From Calditrichaceae bacterium (lineage in GTDB: Bacteria; Calditrichota; Calditrichia; RBG-13-44-9; J075), in the NCBI GenBank assembly GCA_013360445.1, contig JABWBP010000085.1:1-36409 (forward strand): 36,409 nt of DNA, written 5' to 3'. The notes under the pieces were generated by a model that was given only the letters and a program-made list of their open reading frames with translations, was not told the DNA's origin and ran no database searches. Below are positions 12,537 through 20,832 of the stretch, piece by piece; the first letter of the stretch is position 1, and each line of letters opens with the position of its first letter. The position numbers and the translations under genes were made by a program.

Positions 12537-13985
12537 TCACGAGCGAAAACTATCCGGGTCGATCCCGTAGCGGTGCATCTTTTTGTGCAGTCCCAGCCGG
12601 CTCAACCCCAACTTTTGCGCCGCGCGGGAGACGTTCCCGCGAAATTCCTCCAACGCCCGGGTGATGTAGAGCTTTTCCAGCGAATCCACCATCTCCTTCA
12701 GACTGCCGGAAGCGGATTCGGCGTCGAAAATCCTCTGCGAATTCGGGGAGTGCAGGCGCGGGGCCTCGAGCTGCAAAATTTCCGCGCTGATTTGACCCTG
12801 CTCATCCGCTAAAGTTACCGCCCGCTCGATCAAATTTTCTAACTCCCGCACGTTGCCGGGGAAATCCGCGACCAGCAGCCGCGAAATGGCCTCTGGGGAA
12901 AGTTCCGCTTTCGCTTTGCCGAGCTTGCGGGCGTACTTCTCCAAAAAGAATTCCGCCAACCGGGGAATATCTTCCCGGCGCTCCCGCAGCGGGGGAATGC
13001 GGATGGGGAAGACGTTGAGACGGTAAAAAAGATCTTCCCGGAATTTCCCCTCCCGGATGGCCTGCTGCACGTCGCGGTTGGCGGCGGAGATTACCCGCAC
13101 GTCCACTTTGATGGTGCGCTCCGCTCCGAGGGGATGGATTTCCCCCTCCTGCAGCGCCCGCAGCAGCCGCTGCTGCATGGCCGGGGAGGTATCGGTGATC
13201 TCATCCAGAAAGATGGTTCCGCCGTCGGCCAGCTCGAAGAGGCCCTTTTTATCGCTGGCCGCGCCGGTAAATGCGCCTTTCACGTGGCCGAAAAGCTCGC
13301 TTTCTAACAGGGTATCCGGCAGCGCCCCGCAGTTCTGGGCCACGAACATGCGCTCCTTGCGCGGGCCGTTGAAGTGAATCGCCCGGGCGATCAGCTCTTT
13401 GCCGGTGCCGGTTTCCCCTAACAATAATACCGTGGTATCGGTAGGGATCACCTTGCGCACCAGCCGGAAAACCTCCTCCATGGCCGCGCTCTGCCCGATG
13501 ATATTGTCGAACAGGTATTGCTTTTCCACTTCCCGGTGGAGCAGGATATTCTCCTGCTGCAAGCGCTGGTTGGCGATTTCCAATTCGCGCAGGAGCCGCC
13601 GGTTTTCCTGCACCAAATGATGTTGCTCCGCGGCCCGGCGCATTACCAGTCGCAGCTCCTCCGGCTCCCAGGGCTTGGTGATGTAGTAATATACCCGCCC
13701 TTCGTTGATGGCCTGGATGATCGCCTCGCTGTCGGTGTAGCCGGTAATGAGAATGCGTATGGCCTGCGGCTGCAGCTTCTGCGCCCGGTTGAAGAACTCC
13801 ACCCCGCTCATTTCCGGCATGCGCTGGTCTGCCAGGATCACCGCCATTTCCTGGCCTTTCAGGATTTCCAGCGCCGCCCGGCCGTTCAGCGCCAAAAATA
13901 CCTCGAACTCCCGGCGCAGGGTGCGGAAGATCGCATTCAGGCTGGATTGTTCGTCATCGACGGCGAGCAGTTTGGGAAGCGGCAT
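12537..13985 (-). CDS. Sigma54-dependent response regulator, HupR/HoxA-like
   Basis: A 482-aa NtrC-family activator in three domains. The receiver has acidic pocket Asp10/Asp11, phospho-acceptor Asp53 (ADQRMPEMSG), Thr81 and Lys104. The AAA+ domain has Walker A GETGTGKE (190-197) and the sigma54-contact loop GAFTGA (237-242). The C-terminal Fis-type helix-turn-helix is NVSRAAQKLGLSRLGLHKKM. The receiver wording ADQRMP ... ITGYTD ... INEGRVYYYITKPWEPEEL resembles HupR/HoxA hydrogenase regulators. A coiled linker (about 110-155) joins the first two domains. No sensor kinase is nearby. I see no good Shine-Dalgarno before the start. selB begins 10 bp after the stop. Target genes are unknown. Confidence 0.93.
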   Translation of the reverse strand: MPLPKLLAVDDEQSSLNAIFRTLRREFEVFLALNGRAALEILKGQEMAVILADQRMPEMSGVEFFNRAQKLQPQAIRILITGYTDSEAIIQAINEGRVYYYITKPWEPEELRLVMRRAAEQHHLVQENRRLLRELEIANQRLQQENILLHREVEKQYLFDNIIGQSAAMEEVFRLVRKVIPTDTTVLLLGETGTGKELIARAIHFNGPRKERMFVAQNCGALPDTLLESELFGHVKGAFTGAASDKKGLFELADGGTIFLDEITDTSPAMQQRLLRALQEGEIHPLGAERTIKVDVRVISAANRDVQQAIREGKFREDLFYRLNVFPIRIPPLRERREDIPRLAEFFLEKYARKLGKAKAELSPEAISRLLVADFPGNVRELENLIERAVTLADEQGQISAEILQLEAPRLHSPNSQRIFDAESASGSLKEMVDSLEKLYITRALEEFRGNVSRAAQKLGLSRLGLHKKMHRYGIDPDSFRS

Positions 13986-14019
13986 GTTGTTTTGAGTTTT
14001 CGATCCTGATAAATTTTGA

Positions 14020-14092
14020 GCCCGCGAAACACGCGGAATATACGAAACAAATTATAATTTAATCTTTTGCGTGTTTTGTGTATTTGGTGGGC
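14020..14092. repeat. Word-repeat hairpin (CGAAACACGC type)
   Basis: The left arm GCCCGCGAAACACGCGGAA (14020 on, continuing ATACGAAACAA to 14050) faces the right arm 14061-14092, whose minus-strand reading is GCCCACCAAATACACAAAAC then ACGCAAAAGATT. The arms match imperfectly across about 30 nt around an AT-rich centre. It lies 35 bp upstream of the sigma54 regulator start, in the divergent gap with the YfhO-family gene. Confidence 0.55.
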
Positions 14093-14250
14093 ATTTTTTA
14101 ACCTGCGAAACGTGATCAAGTGCAATGGTTATTTGTTCTCAAAGCCTGCCCAATGTACGGAAGCTCTTCCGGCAAACCAAAAGTATTTGAAATGGGGCAA
14201 ATTGTCAATATATTCACCCCTCCTGAACTCAACATATTGAAAGGGTTTCC

Positions 14251-16839
14251 ATGTCCAAAGCCAAAAAAGCGCAAAAAAAAACCTTCCCGCCTTCCCCGGC
14301 TTCCCGGGAAACTTCAAAACCTTCCCTGTTAGAGCAGCTCAATCATCCCGGCGCGGCCGCGGCGTTTTTGGGAGTGGTATTCCTCTTCCTGCTCTGGCTC
14401 TACAAGCCGATCGTGTTCGACGGGATGGACGTGGAAGGGAGCGACCTCATCTCCGGCATCGGCGATACCCGGCAGATCAAACTCTACCAGCAGGAAACCG
14501 GGCAGCAGCCGCTCTGGAACCCTTTCATGTTTTGCGGAATGCCCATATACCATCGCCTGAACGGGGCCAGCTGGTCTTTCGACACCCTGCTGAACCAGCT
14601 CGATGCGCTGATCGACTGGCGGGTATGGTATCTCTGGTTAGGGGCCATCGGGATGTTCCTGCTCATCCGTTACCTGAAATTGCACGCGCTAACGGCGATG
14701 CTGGCGAGCCTGGCCTTCATTTTGATTCCCCATTTTCACGCCCTGATCGTGGTCGGGCACTTCTCCAAGCTGCGGGCATTGATGTGGATGCCCTGGGCGC
14801 TGCTCACCTTCCTCTATTTTTTAGAAAAACGCAACTGGCTGAGCATGCTGCTCTTTACCGTGGTGTTTGCCCTGCTGCTGCGCACCCAGCACTACCAGAT
14901 CATTTTCTATGCTACCATGCTGCTGTTTTTTGCCGGCGTCGCTCCCTACCTGAAGATGGCGCTGGAAAAACGCTGGCCGGATTTTCTGAAAGTGAGCGGG
15001 ATGTTCATTGCCGCTATCATTCTGGTAACCCTGATCGTGGCGCAGCCGCTGTTCGTCACCCGCGATTATACCCCCTATTCCACCCGCGGCGGGCAGGCGG
15101 TTACCCTGAATGAAGAAATTTCGGAAAAAGATAAAAAGGGAGTGGGATTCGATTACGCTACCGGCTGGTCCTACACTATTGCGGAATTCTGGAACCTGGT
15201 GGTTCCCAAATTCCACGGCGGCACTTCCCAGGAGCTCTACACCGGCAATGCGGTTCCCCAATTTCGCAACCGGGTGATCCCCACCTACTGGGGCGAGCTG
15301 CCCTTTACCCAGTCCTATGAATACATTGGCGTGCTGGTAGCCTTTTTAGCGCTGTTGGGGATTTTTTTCCAGTGGAAAAGAGCCATCGTCAAGAGCCTAA
15401 CTTTACTGACTCTCCTGGCGCTGCTGCTCTCTTTAGGCAAGAATTTTTCCCCGCTCTACAAGCTCTTTTTCTATTACGTGCCCTATTTCGACAAATTCCG
15501 GGTGCCGATGATGATCCTCACCCTGGTTTCCTTCAACGCCGCCGTGCTGGCGGCCATCGGGCTGGATCACCTTTTCCGGGAGGGGCTTTCCCGCAAGGCG
15601 GATCTGCAAAAATTCCTGGGCGTGGGGATTTTCTTTGCGGTTCTGCTGCTCATTCCCCTGCTGTTCGGATCGAGTTTCTCGCTGGCGCAGGCCAATGAAG
15701 CGCAGCGCTACGCAGTTCAATATGGCCCGGAGCAGGCGCAGCAAATCGTGGAAATGCTGCGCCAGGCGCGATTGGATATTTTGACCGCTTCCACCGGGCG
15801 CACGCTGATCATTTTCCTGCTCGGCGGGGCTCTCCTGTTCTTCATCGGATGGCAACCGGGAAAGCTCTCCTACCTCGGTTTGGGGATCATTCTGCTGCTG
15901 GTCATCGATCTCGCCAGCGTCTCGCACAGCTATTTGAGCGATAAATTCGTGGATTTGGATAACATCGAAGCGCGGACTTACCGGGAGACCGAGATCGACC
16001 GTTTGATCAAACAGGATGATTCCCTGTACCGGGTGCTGCCGCCCCTGCGGGTGGTGGCCAGCGACTCCCGCTGGACCTACCACTACCAGTCCATCGGGGG
16101 ATACAACCCCGCCAAGATGCAAACGATTCAGGATATCATTACCAACAATCTCATCGATCCCGCCAATCCGCAAATGCCTGTGAACCTGAACGTGGTGAGC
16201 ATGTTGAACGGCAAATACATCGCTGCGGAGCAGCGCTACCAGGACCCCCGGCTGGAATACTTAGGCAGCGACGCGGGGCAGAACCTGCATCTATTCCGCA
16301 ACCTGGAAGTTCTGCCGCGGGCATTCTTTGTTGACAGCGCACGGGTTATAACCGACGGCGCAGAACGGTTAGAATTCATGAATTCCCCGGCCTTCGATCC
16401 CCGCACCGCCGCCCTGTTAGAAGAGCCGTTGAGCGAGGCCGTCGAAGCCCCGGACAGCAGCGTTGCGGAGGTAACCCTGTTTACCCCCGATAAATTGGTG
16501 GTGCAGGCTTACACCGACCGGCCGGCGCTGTTAGTGCTCTCGGAAGTGTACTATCCCAACGGCTGGAAAGCGACCCTGGAGAACGGCCAGGAATTGAAAA
16601 TCTACAAAACCAACCACATTCTGCGCTCCATGGTGGTTCCTGCCGGGCAGCACGCCATTACCCTGGAATTTCACCCGGCAACCTATTATACCGGCATTCA
16701 GCTTTCCTGGGCGGGGTGGATTATTACCTACCTGGGGCTGGCGGGGTTGATTTACCGGTCCCGAAGGGAGGCATTCGCCCAGTATGGGAAGGGAATTCGG
16801 GAGTGGTTTTCGCGGAAAAAATCCGCTGACAACAAATAA
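14251..16839 (+). CDS. YfhO-family multi-span membrane protein
   Basis: An 862-aa integral membrane protein. A basic Lys/Pro-rich cytoplasmic N-terminus (about 35 aa) precedes the first segment AAAFLGVVFLFLLWLYKPIV. An extracytoplasmic loop with DGMDVEGSDLISG and LWNPFMFCGMPIY follows, typical of this family's GT-C-like architecture. About a dozen further TM segments run to residue ~550, then a large soluble periplasmic domain and one last TM near the C-terminus (LSWAGWIITYLGLAGLIY). Bacterial YfhO proteins are linked to lipid-linked sugar transfer onto surface polymers, but the activity of these long Gram-negative forms is not well defined. GAAAGGG sits about five bases before the ATG. It is a single gene, ending two bases from the convergent nucleotidyltransferase gene. 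Confidence 0.88.
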   Translation: MSKAKKAQKKTFPPSPASRETSKPSLLEQLNHPGAAAAFLGVVFLFLLWLYKPIVFDGMDVEGSDLISGIGDTRQIKLYQQETGQQPLWNPFMFCGMPIYHRLNGASWSFDTLLNQLDALIDWRVWYLWLGAIGMFLLIRYLKLHALTAMLASLAFILIPHFHALIVVGHFSKLRALMWMPWALLTFLYFLEKRNWLSMLLFTVVFALLLRTQHYQIIFYATMLLFFAGVAPYLKMALEKRWPDFLKVSGMFIAAIILVTLIVAQPLFVTRDYTPYSTRGGQAVTLNEEISEKDKKGVGFDYATGWSYTIAEFWNLVVPKFHGGTSQELYTGNAVPQFRNRVIPTYWGELPFTQSYEYIGVLVAFLALLGIFFQWKRAIVKSLTLLTLLALLLSLGKNFSPLYKLFFYYVPYFDKFRVPMMILTLVSFNAAVLAAIGLDHLFREGLSRKADLQKFLGVGIFFAVLLLIPLLFGSSFSLAQANEAQRYAVQYGPEQAQQIVEMLRQARLDILTASTGRTLIIFLLGGALLFFIGWQPGKLSYLGLGIILLLVIDLASVSHSYLSDKFVDLDNIEARTYRETEIDRLIKQDDSLYRVLPPLRVVASDSRWTYHYQSIGGYNPAKMQTIQDIITNNLIDPANPQMPVNLNVVSMLNGKYIAAEQRYQDPRLEYLGSDAGQNLHLFRNLEVLPRAFFVDSARVITDGAERLEFMNSPAFDPRTAALLEEPLSEAVEAPDSSVAEVTLFTPDKLVVQAYTDRPALLVLSEVYYPNGWKATLENGQELKIYKTNHILRSMVVPAGQHAITLEFHPATYYTGIQLSWAGWIITYLGLAGLIYRSRREAFAQYGKGIREWFSRKKSADNK

Positions 16840-16841
16840 AG

Positions 16842-17360
16842 TTACAATATGCTTTTAATCGCATCCGGCAGCAAATCTTTCAGTTGAGGATAGCTTTCCA
16901 CGAGGCGGAAAATATCCGCCAAATCCTTTTGGCGCTTGCTTCCTCTTCTTTGCGGGTCTAAGTAAGCCCAGACCTTGCCCTGGAGAACGTCTTCCAATGC
17001 AGCAACCTGCATTTCGTATCCCAGGATGGTTTTGCGAATCGCCCGACCAATAAACGTCTGGTAGCGAGCATCCGTTCGGATCTGGATGCGCAATTCCGAG
17101 CGGGGATGGTTCAAATTCAGGCTATGCGAAAACTCTTTGACGGTAAATATTTTTTCCGCCGCTCTACGCAAATCCTGAATAGTTTCTGCCGCAATCACCA
17201 AATCCAAATCCAGGCTGACCACCGGCTCCACGTAGGCATTCACTGCCAAACCGCCGATCACACAATATCCAATTCCGGCTTGCACCAGCAGATCAAGCAA
17301 TTGTTGAATTGCATCAACCTTATCCCGGGCAAGACTGTTTAGAAACTCTTTTTTTGTCAT
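16842..17360 (-). CDS. Nucleotidyltransferase-fold protein (AbiEii/DUF6036-like)
   Basis: A short protein (172 aa from the ATG at 17360; a TTG at 17372 would add four residues). It has the minimal nucleotidyltransferase signature: YCVIGGLAVNAY gives the Gly-Gly turn, and SLDLDLVI gives the paired Asp residues that bind metal. The remainder (FSHSLNLNHPRSELRIQI onward, then EDVLQGKVWAYLDPQRR) matches antitoxin/toxin-like NTases of the AbiEii/DUF6036 type. No partner gene is adjacent, so a toxin-antitoxin role is not supported here. It ends two bases from the YfhO-family stop, on the opposite strand. Confidence 0.75.
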   Translation of the reverse strand: MTKKEFLNSLARDKVDAIQQLLDLLVQAGIGYCVIGGLAVNAYVEPVVSLDLDLVIAAETIQDLRRAAEKIFTVKEFSHSLNLNHPRSELRIQIRTDARYQTFIGRAIRKTILGYEMQVAALEDVLQGKVWAYLDPQRRGSKRQKDLADIFRLVESYPQLKDLLPDAIKSIL

Positions 17361-17460
17361 ATCGCCTGACAAGAGGGTTTTTCGCTTTGAATTTAATGCT
17401 GCTGAACAAGCTAATTGGTGGAAATGATATCGGCAAGAAAAAAGTATTGAAATTTTTCTT

Positions 17461-18456
17461 CTACAACCGGTTCAACTGCTTCAAAGCGCGGTATTTCAGC
17501 CGGTACATGCGCAATTTGTTAGGGAGGCGGTCGTATTTCTGCCACTTTTCGGCGTACTCCAGGAAAAACCGCTCCCCGGTAAGGCGATAGAGCAATTGCA
17601 ACTGATTATTCACCAGCCGGAAGTAGAGAATGGTTGCGGGGTCTAATTTGGGGTAAAAAGGCTCGCTGCAGAGGTTGTATTTGATCCAGTAACCGAGGTC
17701 GTAACGCGGCAGCGCGCCCTGTAATCCTGCGATTCCCGCTTCGAACAGGCGTTTGGCAAAAGCGTTATCTTTCACCGCCCGCACGTAATCATACAAACCG
17801 AACAGCGAGAAGATTGCCCCGTCCAACACCCCGGTCAGGAAGGGCGCGGGATACTCTTCGTAAATCGGGCCGAACTCGGTAAAGGAGGTCACCCCGCCCT
17901 CTTTCGCGGGAATTTCATAAATTTTCAGGGCGTTGGTTGCCGCGTCGAAATACTTTTTCTCCCCGGTAAGCTGGCAGCCGCGCAGCAGAATGGAAATTCC
18001 CCGGCTCTGAGAAAACGCCGAGGGCCAGGGATGTTCGATGCGGAATTCCGGTTTGGGAACCTCGGTCAGCCAGTAATCGCCCCGGAGCGCGTCGGAGCGG
18101 CGGTTTGCGTAGAACCAATCCACGATTTGCAGAAAGCGGTTTCGATCCCCGGGAGATTGGGTTTTCAGGTAGGTATGAAAAATCGCCAGCCCGAACTGGC
18201 CGATGGAGATGGGATAGTAGATCAGCTTGCGCTCCGCCACGTCGATGTAGGTGGGAATCATGGGGATTCCCCGCTCGTCGAAGTGAAAATTCTGGCTGTA
18301 GCCGGCGCGGAGTTGCTCCTCATCCATCAGAAAATAATATTCCCGAAGCTGCGGGGAGTGCAAATCTTCCGCCGTTTGATAAATAACCTTCCCGAACCGG
18401 ATGTCTTTATAGAATTTTCGCAGCATGAAAGCGGCTTTAGCGAACTTCCCGGGCAT
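17461..18456 (-). CDS. D-glucuronyl C5-epimerase C-terminal domain protein
   Basis: A 331-aa protein matching the C-terminal catalytic (alpha/alpha-barrel) domain of heparan/heparosan glucuronyl C5-epimerase, which inverts C5 of glucuronate within a polysaccharide. Characteristic stretches are SAFSQSRGISILLRG (146-160), the GGV ... YEEYPAP block (188-205) and LDGAIFSLFGLYDY (211-224). Tyrosines that could be catalytic occur in the EEYP and C-terminal regions. No signal peptide or N-terminal beta-domain is present, so only the barrel is encoded. AGGAGA lies eight bases before the ATG. No polysaccharide synthase or lyase neighbours are visible. A structurally related alpha/alpha-barrel enzyme of other specificity is possible. 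Confidence 0.85.
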   Translation of the reverse strand: MPGKFAKAAFMLRKFYKDIRFGKVIYQTAEDLHSPQLREYYFLMDEEQLRAGYSQNFHFDERGIPMIPTYIDVAERKLIYYPISIGQFGLAIFHTYLKTQSPGDRNRFLQIVDWFYANRRSDALRGDYWLTEVPKPEFRIEHPWPSAFSQSRGISILLRGCQLTGEKKYFDAATNALKIYEIPAKEGGVTSFTEFGPIYEEYPAPFLTGVLDGAIFSLFGLYDYVRAVKDNAFAKRLFEAGIAGLQGALPRYDLGYWIKYNLCSEPFYPKLDPATILYFRLVNNQLQLLYRLTGERFFLEYAEKWQKYDRLPNKLRMYRLKYRALKQLNRL

Positions 18457-18510
18457 CGAGTATCTCTCCTGAAAACGGTTTGATGCTATCAGAATTTGCT
18501 GATTTATTAA

Positions 18511-18640
18511 AGTTAATTGTAACTATTCAGGCGTTTTGCCACAGAGGCCGCAGAGAGCACAGAGACATAAAAAAATTCCTAATCAAATCACAAATACAGG
18601 GATATAAGGCTCTAATGTGGCTGAATAGTAACAGTTAATT
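18511..18640. repeat. Nested inverted repeat, copy 1 (decayed core)
   Basis: The outer arms are AGTTAATTGTAACTATTCAG (18511-18530) and CTGAATAGTAACAGTTAATT (18621-18640), matching at 17 of 20 positions. Inside, next to the left arm, lies a word array GCCACAGAGGCCGCAGAGAG then CACAGAG. Its partner by the right arm (AGGCTCTAATGTGGC) matches only weakly. This looks like an old version of the architecture seen at 18699-18890 and 29541-29671. Confidence 0.65.
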
Positions 18641-18698
18641 TATCCGGTAGTCCTAAACAATTCGTGCAGGCCCTCATTCAGCGCCCTCGATTTTGTCA

Positions 18699-18890
18699 TT
18701 CCCGCGAAAGCGCATAGGCGTAAACCTAAGCAAAAAATCACCGCAAAGACGCTAAGACGCAAAGAACATAATTTTGATTTTTGTGAATATCAGCAGGATT
18801 TTCAGGCGAGAACTCTCTAAAACCTCCGCGTCTTAGCGTCTCTGCGGTAAAAAAATACCTGAGGTTTACGCCTATGCGCTTTCGTGGGAA
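18699..18890. repeat. Nested inverted repeat, copy 2
   Basis: The outer arms 18699-18727 (TTCCCGCGAAAGCGCATAGG, continuing CGTAAACCT) and 18862-18890 are inverted with one mismatch in 29. The inner arms 18740-18764 (ACCGCAAAGACGCTAAGACG then CAAAG) and 18824-18848 are inverted with 22 of 25 matching. The inner words are the same family as the mpgS-GH38 hairpin at 6151-6240. The outer words share the GCGCATA theme with 20686-20832. The central loop (18765-18823) is unique sequence without an open frame. Confidence 0.85.
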
Positions 18891-18976
18891 CGACAGCATT
18901 TACTTCTTTCAGCAACATTAATCGTTTAGTACTATTATTTATGCTTAATCCTTCACCCGTTATCCCTGCATTCCGG

Positions 18977-20662
18977 TTACAGTTTCCCGGAGCGCCAGAT
19001 CGAAAACAGCAGCCAGGCCGCCAGCATCGCGGCAATTGCATATCCTATCAGCCCTAACAGGGAAATTCCCAGGAAAAACGGCCCGGCGGCGGATTGGATC
19101 AACATGCTCGACCCCAGCGATATTGCGGCGATCACCAGCGCGAGGGAAATACGGTTGCCGGCGCGCTCCGTTTCCCGGCTCATCTGTTCTAACAGTTGCC
19201 GCTCCAGACGTTTTTCGGCGTCGCCCTGGCGGGATTTGCGAAGAATTTGCATCAGCTCGTAGGGGAGCATTTTCAAGAAATCGAAAGCGTCTTCGTAAAA
19301 GTGAAACAGGTCGCGCAACTGCCGCTGGGGCCGGAAGCGGCGCATCACGATGTTGCGGATGAAGGGGCGGGAAATGTCGATAATGTCGAAATCCGGGTCT
19401 AATTCCTGCCCCACCGCGCTTTGGAATACCAGCACCTTCCCGATGAAGGAGAACTCCACCGGCAGCCGCACCCGGTGGCGGCGCACGACCTCGAAAAGCT
19501 CCGGCACGGTCTGCGCCGGCTGAATCTGGTTCAGGGGCAGGCCGTGATAGTGATCCACGAATTCGTAGATGTCCCGCCGCAAACCCTTCACGTCCACCTC
19601 CGCGTCGATGCTCCCTAAGGTATAAAAGGCGCGGATGATCTGGTCGGGATCTTTTTCGATCACCCCCCGCAGCAGGGCGGAGAGCACCTCCCGGCTCTGG
19701 TCGTCGAGCGCGCCCACGATGCCGAAATCCACCGGGGCGATGCGCAGATCCTCGAGGATGAAAATATTGGCCGGGTGGGGATCGGCGTGGAAAAACCCGT
19801 ACTCGAAAACCGCCTTGAGGGTGGCCTGGGCGCCGCGCCGGGCTAACAGTTTTTTCGCCTCCGTGGAGAGGGTCAGGCGTTCCAACTGGTTGAGCTTAAT
19901 CCCGTGGATCATTTCCATGGTGAGCACCCGGCGGGTGGTCAAATTCCAGTGTACTTCGGGGATGTAGATCGTGGGATCGCTCCGAAAGTTTTTGCGGAAG
20001 CGGTCGATGTTGTGCCCCTCGCGGATGAAATCCACCTCCCGGCGGATGGTGCGGGAAAATTCATCCACGATGCCGGTAGGATTGTACAGTTGGCTTTCTT
20101 CCAGGTATTTTTCGATCAGGTTGGCGAGATCGTAGAGGATCAGGATGTCTTCTTCGATGGTTCGCTCGATGCCGGGGCGCTGGATTTTGATTACCACTTC
20201 TTTGCCCTCCCGGGTAACCGCCCGGTGAACCTGGGCGATGGAGGCGGCGGAGATCGGTTCCGGGTCGAATTCCCGGTAACAATCTTGCAGTTTCGCGTTC
20301 AATTCCGTTTCGATAATCTCCACCGCCTGGCGGGAAGGGAAAGAGGGAACCGCATCCAACAGTTTGGCGAATTCATCCACATATTCCCGGGGAAGCAGGT
20401 CGGAGCGGATGCTCAAAAGCTGCCCTAACTTGATGAACGAAGGCCCTAATTCCTCGAAGGCCATGCGAATGCGCCGGGGGCGGGAGACCGCGTCGATGTT
20501 GCGGGCCGGAGCCCCGGGCAGCAGCTTGCGGTGCAGGCGGCGGTAAAATTCCAGGCGCATCCGCTCCAGCACGTCGCCGAAGCCGTATTTGACCAGGGTG
20601 CCGATGATTTGCCGGTAGCGCCGGATGTGCCGGTAGGTGCGGTGAATGGGGAAAATGGCCAT
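18977..20662 (-). CDS. UbiB/AarF (ABC1/ADCK) family atypical kinase
   Basis: A 561-aa membrane-anchored protein-kinase-like ATPase of the family needed for ubiquinone/isoprenoid lipid handling. The ABC1-specific KxGQ motif is FIKLGQLLSIRSDLLP (Lys78, Gln81). The nucleotide-binding Lys lies in VVIKIQRPGI. The catalytic loop is HADPHPANIF and the metal-binding Asp is in PVDFGIVGAL. Two closely spaced hydrophobic helices at the C-terminus (ISLALVIAAISLGSSMLI, then GISLLGLIGYAIAAMLAAWL) anchor it in the membrane. The start has only a weak ribosome site. It lies just downstream of a phasin-like gene on the same strand. Its lipid partner here is unknown. Confidence 0.95.
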   Translation of the reverse strand: MAIFPIHRTYRHIRRYRQIIGTLVKYGFGDVLERMRLEFYRRLHRKLLPGAPARNIDAVSRPRRIRMAFEELGPSFIKLGQLLSIRSDLLPREYVDEFAKLLDAVPSFPSRQAVEIIETELNAKLQDCYREFDPEPISAASIAQVHRAVTREGKEVVIKIQRPGIERTIEEDILILYDLANLIEKYLEESQLYNPTGIVDEFSRTIRREVDFIREGHNIDRFRKNFRSDPTIYIPEVHWNLTTRRVLTMEMIHGIKLNQLERLTLSTEAKKLLARRGAQATLKAVFEYGFFHADPHPANIFILEDLRIAPVDFGIVGALDDQSREVLSALLRGVIEKDPDQIIRAFYTLGSIDAEVDVKGLRRDIYEFVDHYHGLPLNQIQPAQTVPELFEVVRRHRVRLPVEFSFIGKVLVFQSAVGQELDPDFDIIDISRPFIRNIVMRRFRPQRQLRDLFHFYEDAFDFLKMLPYELMQILRKSRQGDAEKRLERQLLEQMSRETERAGNRISLALVIAAISLGSSMLIQSAAGPFFLGISLLGLIGYAIAAMLAAWLLFSIWRSGKL

Positions 20663-20685
20663 GAGATGTCTCGAACGTCAGGTTA

Positions 20686-20832
20686 GCAGAGCGCATAGCG
20701 CAAAGTGCATGGCGCAGAGCGCAGAGCGCATGGGTTGTGAAGGGTAAGCATCTGTATCGTTTCTTATACACGGCCCTTTGCCCTATGCGCTCTGCGCCAT
20801 GCCCTCTGCGCCATGCCCTCTGCGCTATGCGC
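20686..20832. repeat. Word-repeat hairpin between phasin-like and ubiB-like genes
   Basis: The left arm 20686-20734 consists of GCGCATAGCGCAAAG and GCATGGCGCAGAGCGCAGAG words. The right arm 20780-20832 repeats CCCTCTGCGCCATG units, the reverse complement. The arms are ~50 nt each around a ~45-nt loop, giving one of the largest hairpins in the window. The phasin-like gene ends in AGC GCA TAG, so its stop codon (20825-20827) lies inside the right arm. Confidence 0.85.

Larger units (their letters stand above)
18484..18976. other. 493-bp gene-free gap packed with inverted repeats
   Basis: I see no credible gene between the C5-epimerase gene and the ubiB-like gene. The gap holds two separate nested inverted-repeat elements (18511-18640 and 18699-18890, described separately). 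It ends with the AT-rich tail 18895-18976. Confidence 0.7.

Noticed and set aside
16842-17372. Toxin-antitoxin system at the nucleotidyltransferase gene
   Set aside because: No second small gene is adjacent on the same strand. The neighbour is a convergent YfhO-family gene.
18699-18890. Nested repeat as an insertion sequence
   Set aside because: The internal 59-nt loop carries no open frame, and I see no flanking target-site duplication.
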